A DNA stretch of 31,035 bases from positions 1,048 through 32,082 of the forward strand of contig DDSR01000237.1 of NCBI GenBank assembly GCA_002343455.1. The letters are read 5' to 3'. This DNA comes from Deltaproteobacteria bacterium UBA2385 (lineage in GTDB: Bacteria; Myxococcota_A; UBA796; UBA2385). Made by a program: the position numbers and the translations under genes. Shown one piece after another: positions 22,798 through 29,531 of the stretch. The stretch's first letter is position 1, and every line of letters begins with the position of its first letter. The notes below the pieces were generated by a model. That model had not been told where the DNA came from. It worked only from the letters and a program-made list of their open reading frames with translations, and did no database searches.

Positions 22798-23326
22798 GGT
22801 AGGCGTCGACCAGCCGCTGCATCCGGGTGCGGATGTCGCCCAGGTCCGCCCTGGGGTCCTCGAGCATGCCGAAGACCTCGCCGGTCAGGACCCGCTGGCG
22901 GGCGCAGAGCAGGCGGGCCATGGCCAGGACGAGCTGGTGCGCGGCCAGGCTCTCGCCGGCCAGCAGCGACTGGAAGGCGCCCCGCGGGAAGCGCAGCAGG
23001 ACGCTGTCCTTGACCGCCTGGACCGTGCCCGAGCGGGGGGAGCCGTCAAGCACGGCCATCTCTCCGAAGCAGGCTCGCGGCGCCAGCTGCACCACCAGGT
23101 TCCGCCGGCCCACCCCGACCTCGCGAAAGACCTCCACCCCGCCGGAGTAGACGACGTACCAGGCATCGCCGACATCGCCCTGCTGGAAGAGGGCCTGCCC
23201 GGCGTCGAGGTGCTGGATCTGCATGATGCCTACGATCTCGGCCAGCCCGTCCGGAGCGAGGTCCTTGAAGAGCGGCGTCTCGAGCAGAAAGGTGAGGATC
23301 TGCTCGAGGGTGATGCTGGAATCCAC
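22784..23326 (-). CDS. Cyclic-nucleotide-binding domain protein
   Basis: 180 aa from GTG 23326 (GGGAG about 6 nt upstream); the longer frame to 23422 has no ribosome site. A short N-terminal helix is followed by one cNMP-binding beta-roll: LFKDLAPDGLAEIVGIM, AGQALFQQGDVGDAWYVVYSGGVEVF and the phosphate-binding cassette FGEMAVLDGSPRSGTVQA, in which the Glu and Arg needed to hold the cyclic phosphate and ribose are present. C-terminal helices follow, but there is no CRP-type helix-turn-helix, so it is not a DNA-binding regulator by itself. Probably a cytoplasmic sensor subunit. It heads the leftward series with the DUF1444-like, TlpA-like, nucleotidase and transporter genes. Confidence 0.87.
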   Translation of the reverse strand: MDSSITLEQILTFLLETPLFKDLAPDGLAEIVGIMQIQHLDAGQALFQQGDVGDAWYVVYSGGVEVFREVGVGRRNLVVQLAPRACFGEMAVLDGSPRSGTVQAVKDSVLLRFPRGAFQSLLAGESLAAHQLVLAMARLLCARQRVLTGEVFGMLEDPRADLGDIRTRMQRLVDAYHVSE

Positions 23327-23452
23327 GAATGCTCCCAACCAGGCCCGTGTGGAAGAAGTCGCAGGCTTGGATTCCGGGTAGACTGCCTGCGCCTGAACCC
23401 GAGCGCAAGTCTCGCCGCGCAAAGGTCACAACCGACTGCTCCAGGAACTGCC

Positions 23453-23644
23453 ATGGGCCTGAAAGACTCCCTGCTCCGCCGCGCGCGAAAGGCGGTCAAC
23501 CGCTTCTCGGGCGAGTACTCCGCGCCCGCCCCCGAGACCCTCAAGCCCTACGAACGACCGGGGACGCCCGACGCCGAGGCCGAGGTGGTGATGGCGCGCC
23601 TCAACCGCCCCAACCCAGGCAAGGGCCAGTCCGACGAGGACTGA
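23453..23644 (+). CDS. 63-aa protein with basic amphipathic N-terminus
   Basis: Starts MGLKDSLLRRARKAVNRFSG, a basic amphipathic helix, followed by a Pro-rich centre (YSAPAPETLKPYERPGTP) and an acidic C-terminal tail (GKGQSDED). AGGA lies about 6 nt upstream of the ATG, and codon use fits the neighbours. It diverges from the cyclic-nucleotide-binding gene across 126 nt. The helix-then-APAP layout resembles the N-terminus of the TlpA-like protein in the same neighbourhood, hinting at a shared membrane- or partner-docking element (inference). No known family. Confidence 0.6.
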   Translation: MGLKDSLLRRARKAVNRFSGEYSAPAPETLKPYERPGTPDAEAEVVMARLNRPNPGKGQSDED

Positions 23645-23650
23645 GCCGGA

Positions 23651-23692
23651 TCGCTGGGCGCTGGGGCGCTGGGGCGCTGGCTGGGCGCTGAG
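23651..23692. repeat. Low-complexity GCGCTGGG repeat
   Basis: Imperfect tandem copies of GGGCGCTG fill the 56-nt space between the small protein and the convergent methyltransferase gene. Probably slippage-derived spacer; no hairpin with a T-tract is visible. Confidence 0.7.
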
Positions 23693-23700
23693 CGAGCGGC

Positions 23701-24501
23701 TCAGGGCAGGCGTGCCAGGACCCAGGTGAAGGCGCTGCGGGCGGCGTCCAGGGGCTGCGGCTGGGCCGGGACCCTCCAGCCGTCCATGCCCAGGATGCGC
23801 ACATCCTGGAAGCCCGCGGCCTGCACCAGGGAGCGGATCTCGGTCGGGGCCCAGGCTCGCAGCGACTGCACCGGCAGGGCTTCGGGCTCGGGGCCGCCAC
23901 GGAAGATGAGGATCTGGTCCTTCAGCCGCCCCGACTCCGCGTCGAAGCGGTAGTTGCGCACGATGTGCGCGTCGGCGGCAAGCGTCCCCGGGGGGAAGTG
24001 CCGGGTCGACTCGTGGCAGGCCCAGTAGTAGGCGTTGGGGATCTCCAGCAGCAGCCGCCCCCCCTGGACCAGCCGCTCGGCCGCTGCGACCAGCACCGAG
24101 AGGTGGTCGGCCTCGTCCTCGAAGACGCCGAAGGCGGCGTCCATCGCGATGATCGCCTCGAAGGGGCCGGAGACGGGCGGGGCGCGCATATCCCCCAGCA
24201 CCCAGCGGGGGCCTTCCTGCTGAGCGTGGCGGCGGGTCCAGGCGGTGCGCGCGAGGTCCAACACCGCGGGTGCCAGGTCCAGCCCGGTGAGGGCATAGCC
24301 CCGCTCGTGCAGCAGGCAGCTGTGTCGACCGGCCCCGCAGCCCAGGTCCAGGAGTCGGTCCCCGGCCTGCAGGCGCAAGGCGCGCTCCATCAGGTCGACC
24401 TGTTCCTCGGCCAGCCTGTCGATCTCGCCCGCAAAGGCGGGATCGATCGCGGCCATCGACGCAGAGAGCTTCATCCACCAGGGGGAGGCATCGTCGTTCA
24501 T
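23701..24501 (-). CDS. SAM-dependent methyltransferase (class I)
   Basis: 266 aa. Motif I LLDLGCGAGRH (50-60) and acidic-loop LTGLDLAPAVLDLA, then WVLGDMRAPPVSGPFEAIIAMDAAFGVF and LVQGGRLLLEIPN, the canonical Rossmann methyltransferase order. The C-terminal sheet is complete with FQDVRILGMDGW. No residue pattern reveals the substrate; small-molecule type is most likely. The ATG at 24501 has no clear ribosome site, suggesting a leaderless or weakly translated mRNA. It diverges from the Trypco1-like gene. Confidence 0.85.
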   Translation of the reverse strand: MNDDASPWWMKLSASMAAIDPAFAGEIDRLAEEQVDLMERALRLQAGDRLLDLGCGAGRHSCLLHERGYALTGLDLAPAVLDLARTAWTRRHAQQEGPRWVLGDMRAPPVSGPFEAIIAMDAAFGVFEDEADHLSVLVAAAERLVQGGRLLLEIPNAYYWACHESTRHFPPGTLAADAHIVRNYRFDAESGRLKDQILIFRGGPEPEALPVQSLRAWAPTEIRSLVQAAGFQDVRILGMDGWRVPAQPQPLDAARSAFTWVLARLP

Positions 24502-24561
24502 GACGCGACCGTAGCACGGCAGGAGGCTACGAAGGAGAGACACCCCCACCCGGACGCCCCG

Positions 24562-24882
24562 ATGCTGCTCCAGTCCTACATCGACGACACGACCTGCCTG
24601 AACATCGAGGTCGAGGCCACCGGCGACTTCCACAAGAACGAGGACGAAGGCGGCGCCTTCCACCCCGACAAGGTGCTGGACAACGTGGTCCAGGTCGCGG
24701 CCCTGGTGGCACGGCGCATGTCCGACGCCGCCAGCGACGCGGCCGCCAGCTCCGCCACCCCCCCCTCGCGGCTGACCCTCACCTTCGGGATCCGGGTGGA
24801 CGGCGCCGCGGTGGTCAGCCTCGCCAGCGACCTGTCCAAGGCGCACTTCCAGGTCAAGGCCGAGTGGGCTCCGAAGGGCTGA
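24562..24882 (+). CDS. Trypco1-like (CU044_2847 family) small protein
   Basis: 106 aa. The C-terminal part reads LTLTFGIRVDGAAVVSLASDLSKAHFQVKAEWAP, matching the pattern 'veFGvkl..e.g.vi.....eahfkVtl.W' of the trypsin-co-occurring domain 1. A helix rich in Ala and Val lies before it (KVLDNVVQVAALVARRM). In that family the domain is usually encoded next to trypsin-like proteases or other effector proteins of proposed conflict or signalling systems; here no protease lies within the window. The start at 24562 has poor ribosome-site spacing (GAAGGAG about 21 nt upstream). The end overlaps the opposing acyltransferase gene by 29 nt. Confidence 0.6.
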   Translation: MLLQSYIDDTTCLNIEVEATGDFHKNEDEGGAFHPDKVLDNVVQVAALVARRMSDAASDAAASSATPPSRLTLTFGIRVDGAAVVSLASDLSKAHFQVKAEWAPKG

Positions 24883-25561
24883 GCGCCGCTGGCTCTCCCC
24901 TCACCCGCTGCCAGGCCTCGCGCATCGCCTCCCCCAGCCGGCGACGCTCCTGCTCGACCCTGCTGCGGTCTTCGCTGTCGGGCGCGGGCTCCTGCCAGCC
25001 GTAGAAGAGGTCCACCCGGGCGAAGGGCAAGGGGATCTCGAAGCGGTCCCAGGACCGAAGGCGAAGGCAGGGGCGGCTGCGCGAGATGACCCAGCAGACG
25101 CCGACCTGGCTGGAGGCGGCCAGCGCGGAGGCGCCGATCTGGGGTTGGTGCCGCGGCCCCCGGGGGCCGTCCACCGCGAGGGCGGGGATCCGACCTGAGG
25201 CGATCGCCTCCAAGGCCCCGCGGTAGGCCTCCTTCCCCCGACGGCTGCTGCTCCCGCGGACGGTGCTGTACCCGAGGCGGGTGATCACCCGGGCCAGCAG
25301 CTCGCCGTCCTTGCTGACGCTGGCCATGCCGGCCACGGGCAGGTGGCGATGACAGCCGATGAAGGCGAGCTGCTCGCCATGCCAGAAGGCGAGGACGCCC
25401 TTGCCCGTGCGGAGCTCCGGCTCGTAGCGCCCGTAGTCGTGGCGGTGCACCCGCCAGGTCCAGGAGAGCATGCGGAAGAGCAGGGCGATGACCGGGGCTG
25501 CCCAGGGGCCGCCCGAGGGCTGGACAGGCTCCGGGGCGAGGTCGGGAGGCGATGTCGACAC
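24854..25561 (-). CDS. DUF374-family lysophospholipid/lipid A acyltransferase-like protein
   Basis: 235 aa, GTG start at 25561 (upstream open sequence is antisense shadow). FWHGEQLAF (His of the HX4D-like motif), VSKDGELLARVITRLGYSTVRGSSSRRGKEAYRG split across 81-110, and AVDGPRGPRHQPQIGASALAA are the hallmark order of DUF374 (LPLAT superfamily), membrane-associated acyltransferases related to LpxL/LpxM. Substrate unknown; an outer-membrane lipid or lipopolysaccharide acyl step is the usual proposal. N-terminal hydrophobic helix APVIALLFRMLSW is consistent with membrane association. Convergent with the Trypco1-like gene, divergent from the pseudokinase-like gene. Confidence 0.85.
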   Translation of the reverse strand: MSTSPPDLAPEPVQPSGGPWAAPVIALLFRMLSWTWRVHRHDYGRYEPELRTGKGVLAFWHGEQLAFIGCHRHLPVAGMASVSKDGELLARVITRLGYSTVRGSSSRRGKEAYRGALEAIASGRIPALAVDGPRGPRHQPQIGASALAASSQVGVCWVISRSRPCLRLRSWDRFEIPLPFARVDLFYGWQEPAPDSEDRSRVEQERRRLGEAMREAWQRVRGEPAALSPSEPTRP

Positions 25562-25612
25562 GGCGCCCAGCTTAGCGTGAGCGGGCCCGCCGGGTGGGAT
25601 AGGCGGAGCCCC

Positions 25613-27154
25613 ATGGGAACTGAACCCCTCGTCCTCGGGCGCTTCCTGCGAGGCGAGGCTGCGCCCGCGCCCGTGGGCCTGAAGCGCTGGCGGGCCGTGG
25701 ACCAGGCCACCGGCGAGCCCGTCGACCTGGTCGGCCCCGACGCCTCGGTCCTGATCCGACCGGGTGCGCTGGAGCAATTCCAGGCCGCCGCCGGGCTCCG
25801 GGCCGACCACCCCGCCCTGCTCCTGGCCGAGCACAGCGGCATGGAAGACCGACGGCCGCTGCTCGTCCGCGCCCCCTCCGAGCCGCTGGGGACCCTGCCC
25901 CGCCTGGACGCCGACCAGGCCCTCGCGCTGGCAGCGTGGTTGGCGCCCGCGGCGATCGAGGCCCAGCAGGCGCTCGGCGGGATGCTCAGCCCCGACGACC
26001 TCGTGGTGGACGAGCTCGGGCAGGTGCGGCTCTCGCCCCGGGGCCTGGGCGCTGCGGGTGCGCTGAAGCCGCCGCCCTACCAGGCACCCGAGCAGCGGGA
26101 TGGCGCCCCTCCCCTCCCCGGTAGCGCCCTGTACGGCCTGGGGGTGATGCTCTTCCAGGCCACCACAGGTCAGCCCTACCTGCCCGGACGGCGCGCCCGC
26201 GCGCTCGATCCCTCGCTGCCCGAGTCGCTGGACCTGCTGCTCGCGGCGCTCTGCGACCCCGACCCCCAGCGGCGTCTCCAGGCCGCGCAGGCGCTCCCGG
26301 AGGGCCAGCCGGTGCTGCTGCCCCGCCCCTCGGCCATGACCGTGGAGGCTCCCTCCAGCACCCTTCCCACCCCGAGCGAGCCGGAGGTCGCGCCGGCCGA
26401 AGCCTGGCACCTCGTGCTGGCGTCGCCCCCCGCGACCGCCGCGGCGCGAGGCCGGCTCGCCGCCCTGCTGGACCTCCCGCGGGAGGTGCTGGAGCCGATG
26501 GTGGAGCGAGACGAGGCGATCTCCCTGGACCGCGCCGCCAGCCCCGACCGGGCTCAGGCCCGCCTCGCCCAGCTCCGCGAGCTGGGAATCGAGGCGACGG
26601 TCGTTCCGCCGGCCAGCCCCTGGGCGGCCGCCCTGCTGTTCACCACGGCCCTGGGCGCCGTGAGCGGCGTCACCTTGGGGCTGGTCGGGGCGGTCCTGGG
26701 CCTGTTCGCCTCGTTCCTGGTGCTGGCAGCCTCCCTCGCCGGCCTGCTGCTCGGTGTGCTGCTCGCGGCGCTCAGCCTCGGCCTCTACCGCAAGGGGGCC
26801 CAGCGCTCCTCCGTCGAGGGGGCCTTCACCCGGCAGGCCCGCCTCCGAAGGCAGCCCGCGACCGGCGACGACGAGCTCAGCCGCGCCCTGCGGAGGGCCC
26901 ATCGCCGCGTGCTGGAGAGCGAGCTGCACCCGGTGGTGCGGCTGGACCATGAGCGCATGCTGGAGGAGCTGGAAGCCCAGCGGCCGCTCCGACCGGCAGC
27001 GGAGCTGATCCAGGAGGCCGAGCGCATCGCCCGGCAGGCCAGATCCTTGGGAGAGGCGGCCCTGGGAGAGGCGGCCTTGGGAGAGGAAGCGCAGTCGCAG
27101 GGGACGCGGAGCGGCGCCAGCCGCCGGGCGACCGGGGTCCGCACCCTGTCCTGA
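25613..27154 (+). CDS. Membrane pseudokinase-like protein with L7/L12-like segment
   Basis: 513 aa. Residues 8-230 follow the Ser/Thr kinase layout but lack catalysis: no glycine loop, no VAxK lysine (VDLVG), HRD replaced by GGMLSPDDLVVD (122-133) and DFG by SPRG (141-144). APEQ (158-161), YGLGVMLFQATTGQPY (174-189) and CDPDPQRRLQAAQAL (214-228) are the kept structural signatures. Residues 264-331 (WHLVLASPP...ELGIEATVV) resemble the alpha/beta C-terminal fold of ribosomal L7/L12-like domains seen in other membrane proteins (tentative). Two long hydrophobic hairpins follow (336-391), then a charged helical tail with a small repeat (EAALGEAALGEEA). GGAG precedes the ATG. Probably a scaffold or regulatory membrane protein. 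Confidence 0.75.
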   Translation: MGTEPLVLGRFLRGEAAPAPVGLKRWRAVDQATGEPVDLVGPDASVLIRPGALEQFQAAAGLRADHPALLLAEHSGMEDRRPLLVRAPSEPLGTLPRLDADQALALAAWLAPAAIEAQQALGGMLSPDDLVVDELGQVRLSPRGLGAAGALKPPPYQAPEQRDGAPPLPGSALYGLGVMLFQATTGQPYLPGRRARALDPSLPESLDLLLAALCDPDPQRRLQAAQALPEGQPVLLPRPSAMTVEAPSSTLPTPSEPEVAPAEAWHLVLASPPATAAARGRLAALLDLPREVLEPMVERDEAISLDRAASPDRAQARLAQLRELGIEATVVPPASPWAAALLFTTALGAVSGVTLGLVGAVLGLFASFLVLAASLAGLLLGVLLAALSLGLYRKGAQRSSVEGAFTRQARLRRQPATGDDELSRALRRAHRRVLESELHPVVRLDHERMLEELEAQRPLRPAAELIQEAERIARQARSLGEAALGEAALGEEAQSQGTRSGASRRATGVRTLS

Positions 27155-27172
27155 GGGAGTGCCCCTGTGAGG

Positions 27173-27556
27173 CTACTCGCCGCCGGTGTCCCCACCGCCG
27201 GTGTCCCCACCGCCAGTGTCGCCACCTCCGTCGGTGGTGCCGCCATCGGTCGTGCCACCATCGGTCGTGCCGCCATCGGTCGTGCCGCCGTCGGTGGTGC
27301 CGCCGTCGGTCGTGCCGCCGTCGGTCGTGCCGCCGTCGGTCGTGCCGCCGTCGGTGGTGCCGCCGTCGGTCGTGCCGCCATCTTCGGTGCCGCCATCTTC
27401 AGTGCCGCCATCTTCGGTGCCGCCACCGTCGACATCGTCCCACTCCACCGAGGGGTCGCGGGGCGAGCTGAAGTCGTTGGCCTCTTCCTTGTCGCCGCAA
27501 GCGACCAGCGAGAAGAGGCAGAGCATCGGGATCAGGGCGGCGTGGCGCGCGGACAT
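27173..27556 (-). CDS. Gly-Gly-Thr-Asp repeat lipoprotein
   Basis: 127 aa. Signal [20 protein letters not shown] ends in a lipobox with Cys20. After a short acidic spacer (residues 21-44), the protein is thirteen five-residue repeats: three GGTED (45-59) and ten GGTTD (60-109), then three GGGDT units and GGE. The strand is chosen because of the lipobox and acidic regular composition; the opposite frame reads PPSVV-type repeats without a signal. Such Asp/Gly/Thr stalks are common on surface lipoproteins of Myxococcota-like bacteria and may bind Ca2+; this copy has no domain beyond the stalk, so it may be a degenerate or stand-alone remnant. Divergent from the carbamoyltransferase. Confidence 0.75.
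   Translation of the reverse strand: MSARHAALIPMLCLFSLVACGDKEEANDFSSPRDPSVEWDDVDGGGTEDGGTEDGGTEDGGTTDGGTTDGGTTDGGTTDGGTTDGGTTDGGTTDGGTTDGGTTDGGTTDGGGDTGGGDTGGGDTGGE
27230..27424 (-). repeat. 15-bp minisatellite encoding GGT(T/E)D
   Basis: Thirteen in-frame 15-bp units. Units differ only at a few positions (CATCGGTCGT, CGTCGGTGGT and CATCTTCGGT types on the plus strand), and the variants are clustered (for example the three TED units at one end), as expected from local slippage. Copy number should vary between strains. Confidence 0.95.
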
Positions 27557-27707
27557 GGGCGGGCTCCGGTTCGAAGAGGATGCACTTTCGCTCGTCTGGA
27601 GCCGTCGGTCAAGGGTTCCAGTCAAGGCTTGCGAGCTGCATCTGGCCCGGAGCACGCCAGAGAGGTACGGCAGCGGGGATCCTTCTCCGCCCGGAGGCGA
27701 CGCGGCG

Positions 27708-29444
27708 ATGAACATCCTGGGCCTGTCCTGCTTCTACCATGACGCCGCTGCCTGCTTGCTGGTCGACGGAGCTGCCGTCGCCGCGGTGGACGAGCAGGCC
27801 TTCACCCGCAAGAAGCACGATCCGGACTTCCCGATCCACTCGATCCGCTGGGTGCTGAAGCAGGCCGGGCTGACGATCAAGGACATCGACGCGGTCGCCT
27901 TCTACGACAAGCCGCTGGTCAAGTTCGAGCGGCTGTTGATCAGCCACCTCTCGACCTTTCCGCGCTCGATGCCGCAGTTCGTCAAGGGCATGCCCGCCTG
28001 GTTCTCCACGAAGCTGCGGCTGGACAAGCTGCTGACCTCCGAGCTCGGCTACCACGGGCCGATCATGTACGGCAGCCACCACCTCTCTCACGCCGCCAGC
28101 ACCTTCTACTGCAGCGGCTGGAAGGAGTCCTCGATCCTGACCGTCGACGGGGTCGGCGAGTGGTCGACCACCAGCTGGGGCGTCGGGCGCGACAACAAGA
28201 TCGACCTGAGCGGCGAGATCCGCTTCCCGCACAGCCTGGGCCTGCTCTACAGCGCCTTCACCTGGTACCTGGGCTTCAAGGTCAACAGCGCCGAGTACAA
28301 GGTGATGGGCCTCGCTCCGTACGGCGAGCCGCTCTATGTCGACCGCATCCGCAAGCTGATCCACATCGCCCCGGACGGGACCTTCCGCCTGGACATGCGC
28401 TACTTCACCTTCGATCACGGCATGCGCATGTTCAACGCCGGCTTCGAGGAGGTGATGGGCGCGCCCACCCGCCCGCTCGAGAAGGCCCCGCTGGAGCAGT
28501 TCCACAAGGACGTCGCCCGCTCCCTGCAAGAGGTCGTCAACGACGTGATGGTGGCCCTGGTCACCAAGGTCGTCGAAGAGACGGGGGTGCCGCGGATCTG
28601 CCTCGCCGGCGGCGTCGCCCTCAACTGCGTGGCCAACGGCGAGATCCTGCGCCGGGCGCCGGTCGAGGACGTCTACATCCAGCCCAGCGCCGGAGACGCC
28701 GGTGGGGCGATGGGCGCGGCGCTGTGGGCCTGGCACGATGTGCTCGGCAAGCCCCGCGAATGGAAGCTCAGCGACGTCTACCTGGGCCCCGGCTACAGCG
28801 AGGCCGAGATCCAGGACACCTTGGACGCGCTGGGGGCCGTCTACCGCCGGCTGGACCGGCAGGCCCTGCTGGACGAGACGGCCGAGCTGATCGACACCGC
28901 CCACGTCGTCGGCTGGTACCAGGGCCGCCTGGAGTGGGGCCCCCGCGCGCTCGGTCACCGCAGCATCCTGGGCGACCCGCGCCACCCCGAGATGCGGACC
29001 ATCATCAACCAGAAGATCAAGATGCGGGAGGGCTTCCGCCCCTTCGCCCCCAGCATCCTCGAAGAGTACTGCTCCCAGTACTTCGAGCTGGACCGCCCCA
29101 GCCCCTACATGCTGCTGGTGGCGCAGGTCAGCGCCGAGCACCCCGACCTGCCGGCCATCACCCACGTCGACAACTCGGCGCGAATCCAGACGATCAGCCG
29201 CGACCAGGACGAGCTCTACTACGACCTGATCGACACCTTCCGCAAGCGGACCGGCTGCCCCCTGGTGATCAACACCAGCATGAACGTGCGCGGCGAGCCG
29301 ATCGTCAACACTCCTCAGGACGCCTACCGCTGCTTCATGCGCACCGACATGGACGCGCTGATCTGCGGACCCTTCCTGATGTTGAAGCCCGATCAGCCGG
29401 CCATCGAGCTGAAGAGCGCCGCCGAGGAGTTCGGGCTGGACTGA
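27708..29444 (+). CDS. Carbamoyltransferase, NodU/CmcH (TobZ-like) family
   Basis: 578 aa. Transfers a carbamoyl group from carbamoyl phosphate via carbamoyl-adenylate to an oxygen or nitrogen of a sugar, antibiotic or similar acceptor. N-terminal Kae1-like domain: [10 protein letters not shown] with His11-Asp12, HHLSHAAS (124-131), the VDGVGEW segment (146-152), [11 protein letters not shown] (301-311) and [15 protein letters not shown] (325-339). C-terminal YrdC-like domain: [20 protein letters not shown] (406-425) and GFRPFAPSI. Both halves are intact. GGAGG lies about 11 nt before the ATG. The acceptor is unknown; no glycosyl- or natural-product genes adjoin except the Ig-like protein downstream. 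Relatives occur in polysaccharide and secondary-metabolite loci. Confidence 0.95.
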   Translation: MNILGLSCFYHDAAACLLVDGAAVAAVDEQAFTRKKHDPDFPIHSIRWVLKQAGLTIKDIDAVAFYDKPLVKFERLLISHLSTFPRSMPQFVKGMPAWFSTKLRLDKLLTSELGYHGPIMYGSHHLSHAASTFYCSGWKESSILTVDGVGEWSTTSWGVGRDNKIDLSGEIRFPHSLGLLYSAFTWYLGFKVNSAEYKVMGLAPYGEPLYVDRIRKLIHIAPDGTFRLDMRYFTFDHGMRMFNAGFEEVMGAPTRPLEKAPLEQFHKDVARSLQEVVNDVMVALVTKVVEETGVPRICLAGGVALNCVANGEILRRAPVEDVYIQPSAGDAGGAMGAALWAWHDVLGKPREWKLSDVYLGPGYSEAEIQDTLDALGAVYRRLDRQALLDETAELIDTAHVVGWYQGRLEWGPRALGHRSILGDPRHPEMRTIINQKIKMREGFRPFAPSILEEYCSQYFELDRPSPYMLLVAQVSAEHPDLPAITHVDNSARIQTISRDQDELYYDLIDTFRKRTGCPLVINTSMNVRGEPIVNTPQDAYRCFMRTDMDALICGPFLMLKPDQPAIELKSAAEEFGLD

Positions 29445-29453
29445 GGCTCGTGC

Positions 29454-29480
29454 AGGAGGGACGCGCGGGCGCGCCTTCCT
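29454..29480 (+). terminator. Stem-loop after the carbamoyltransferase
   Basis: AGGAGGG (29454-29460) pairs with CCTTCCT (one G-U), then a bulged A and CGCG/CGCG around a CGGG loop. It begins 9 nt after the stop. The downstream sequence is TTACCG, not a U-run, so termination efficiency is doubtful; it may instead be an mRNA-stabilising stem. Confidence 0.45.
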
Positions 29481-29531
29481 TACCGAAAACCCACACGCCG
29501 CCTCGGCCGAGCGGACTACGCTCCTCGGCCC

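Noticed and set aside
27186..27430. CRISPR-like or plus-strand Pro/Val-repeat protein
   Set aside because: The units are contiguous 15-bp in-frame repeats with no spacers, and the minus strand has a lipobox leader; the plus-strand reading has no signal or start of its own.
27607..27625. Two TTGAC-type boxes on the minus strand upstream of the repeat lipoprotein
   Set aside because: No convincing -10 at the right distance from either box.
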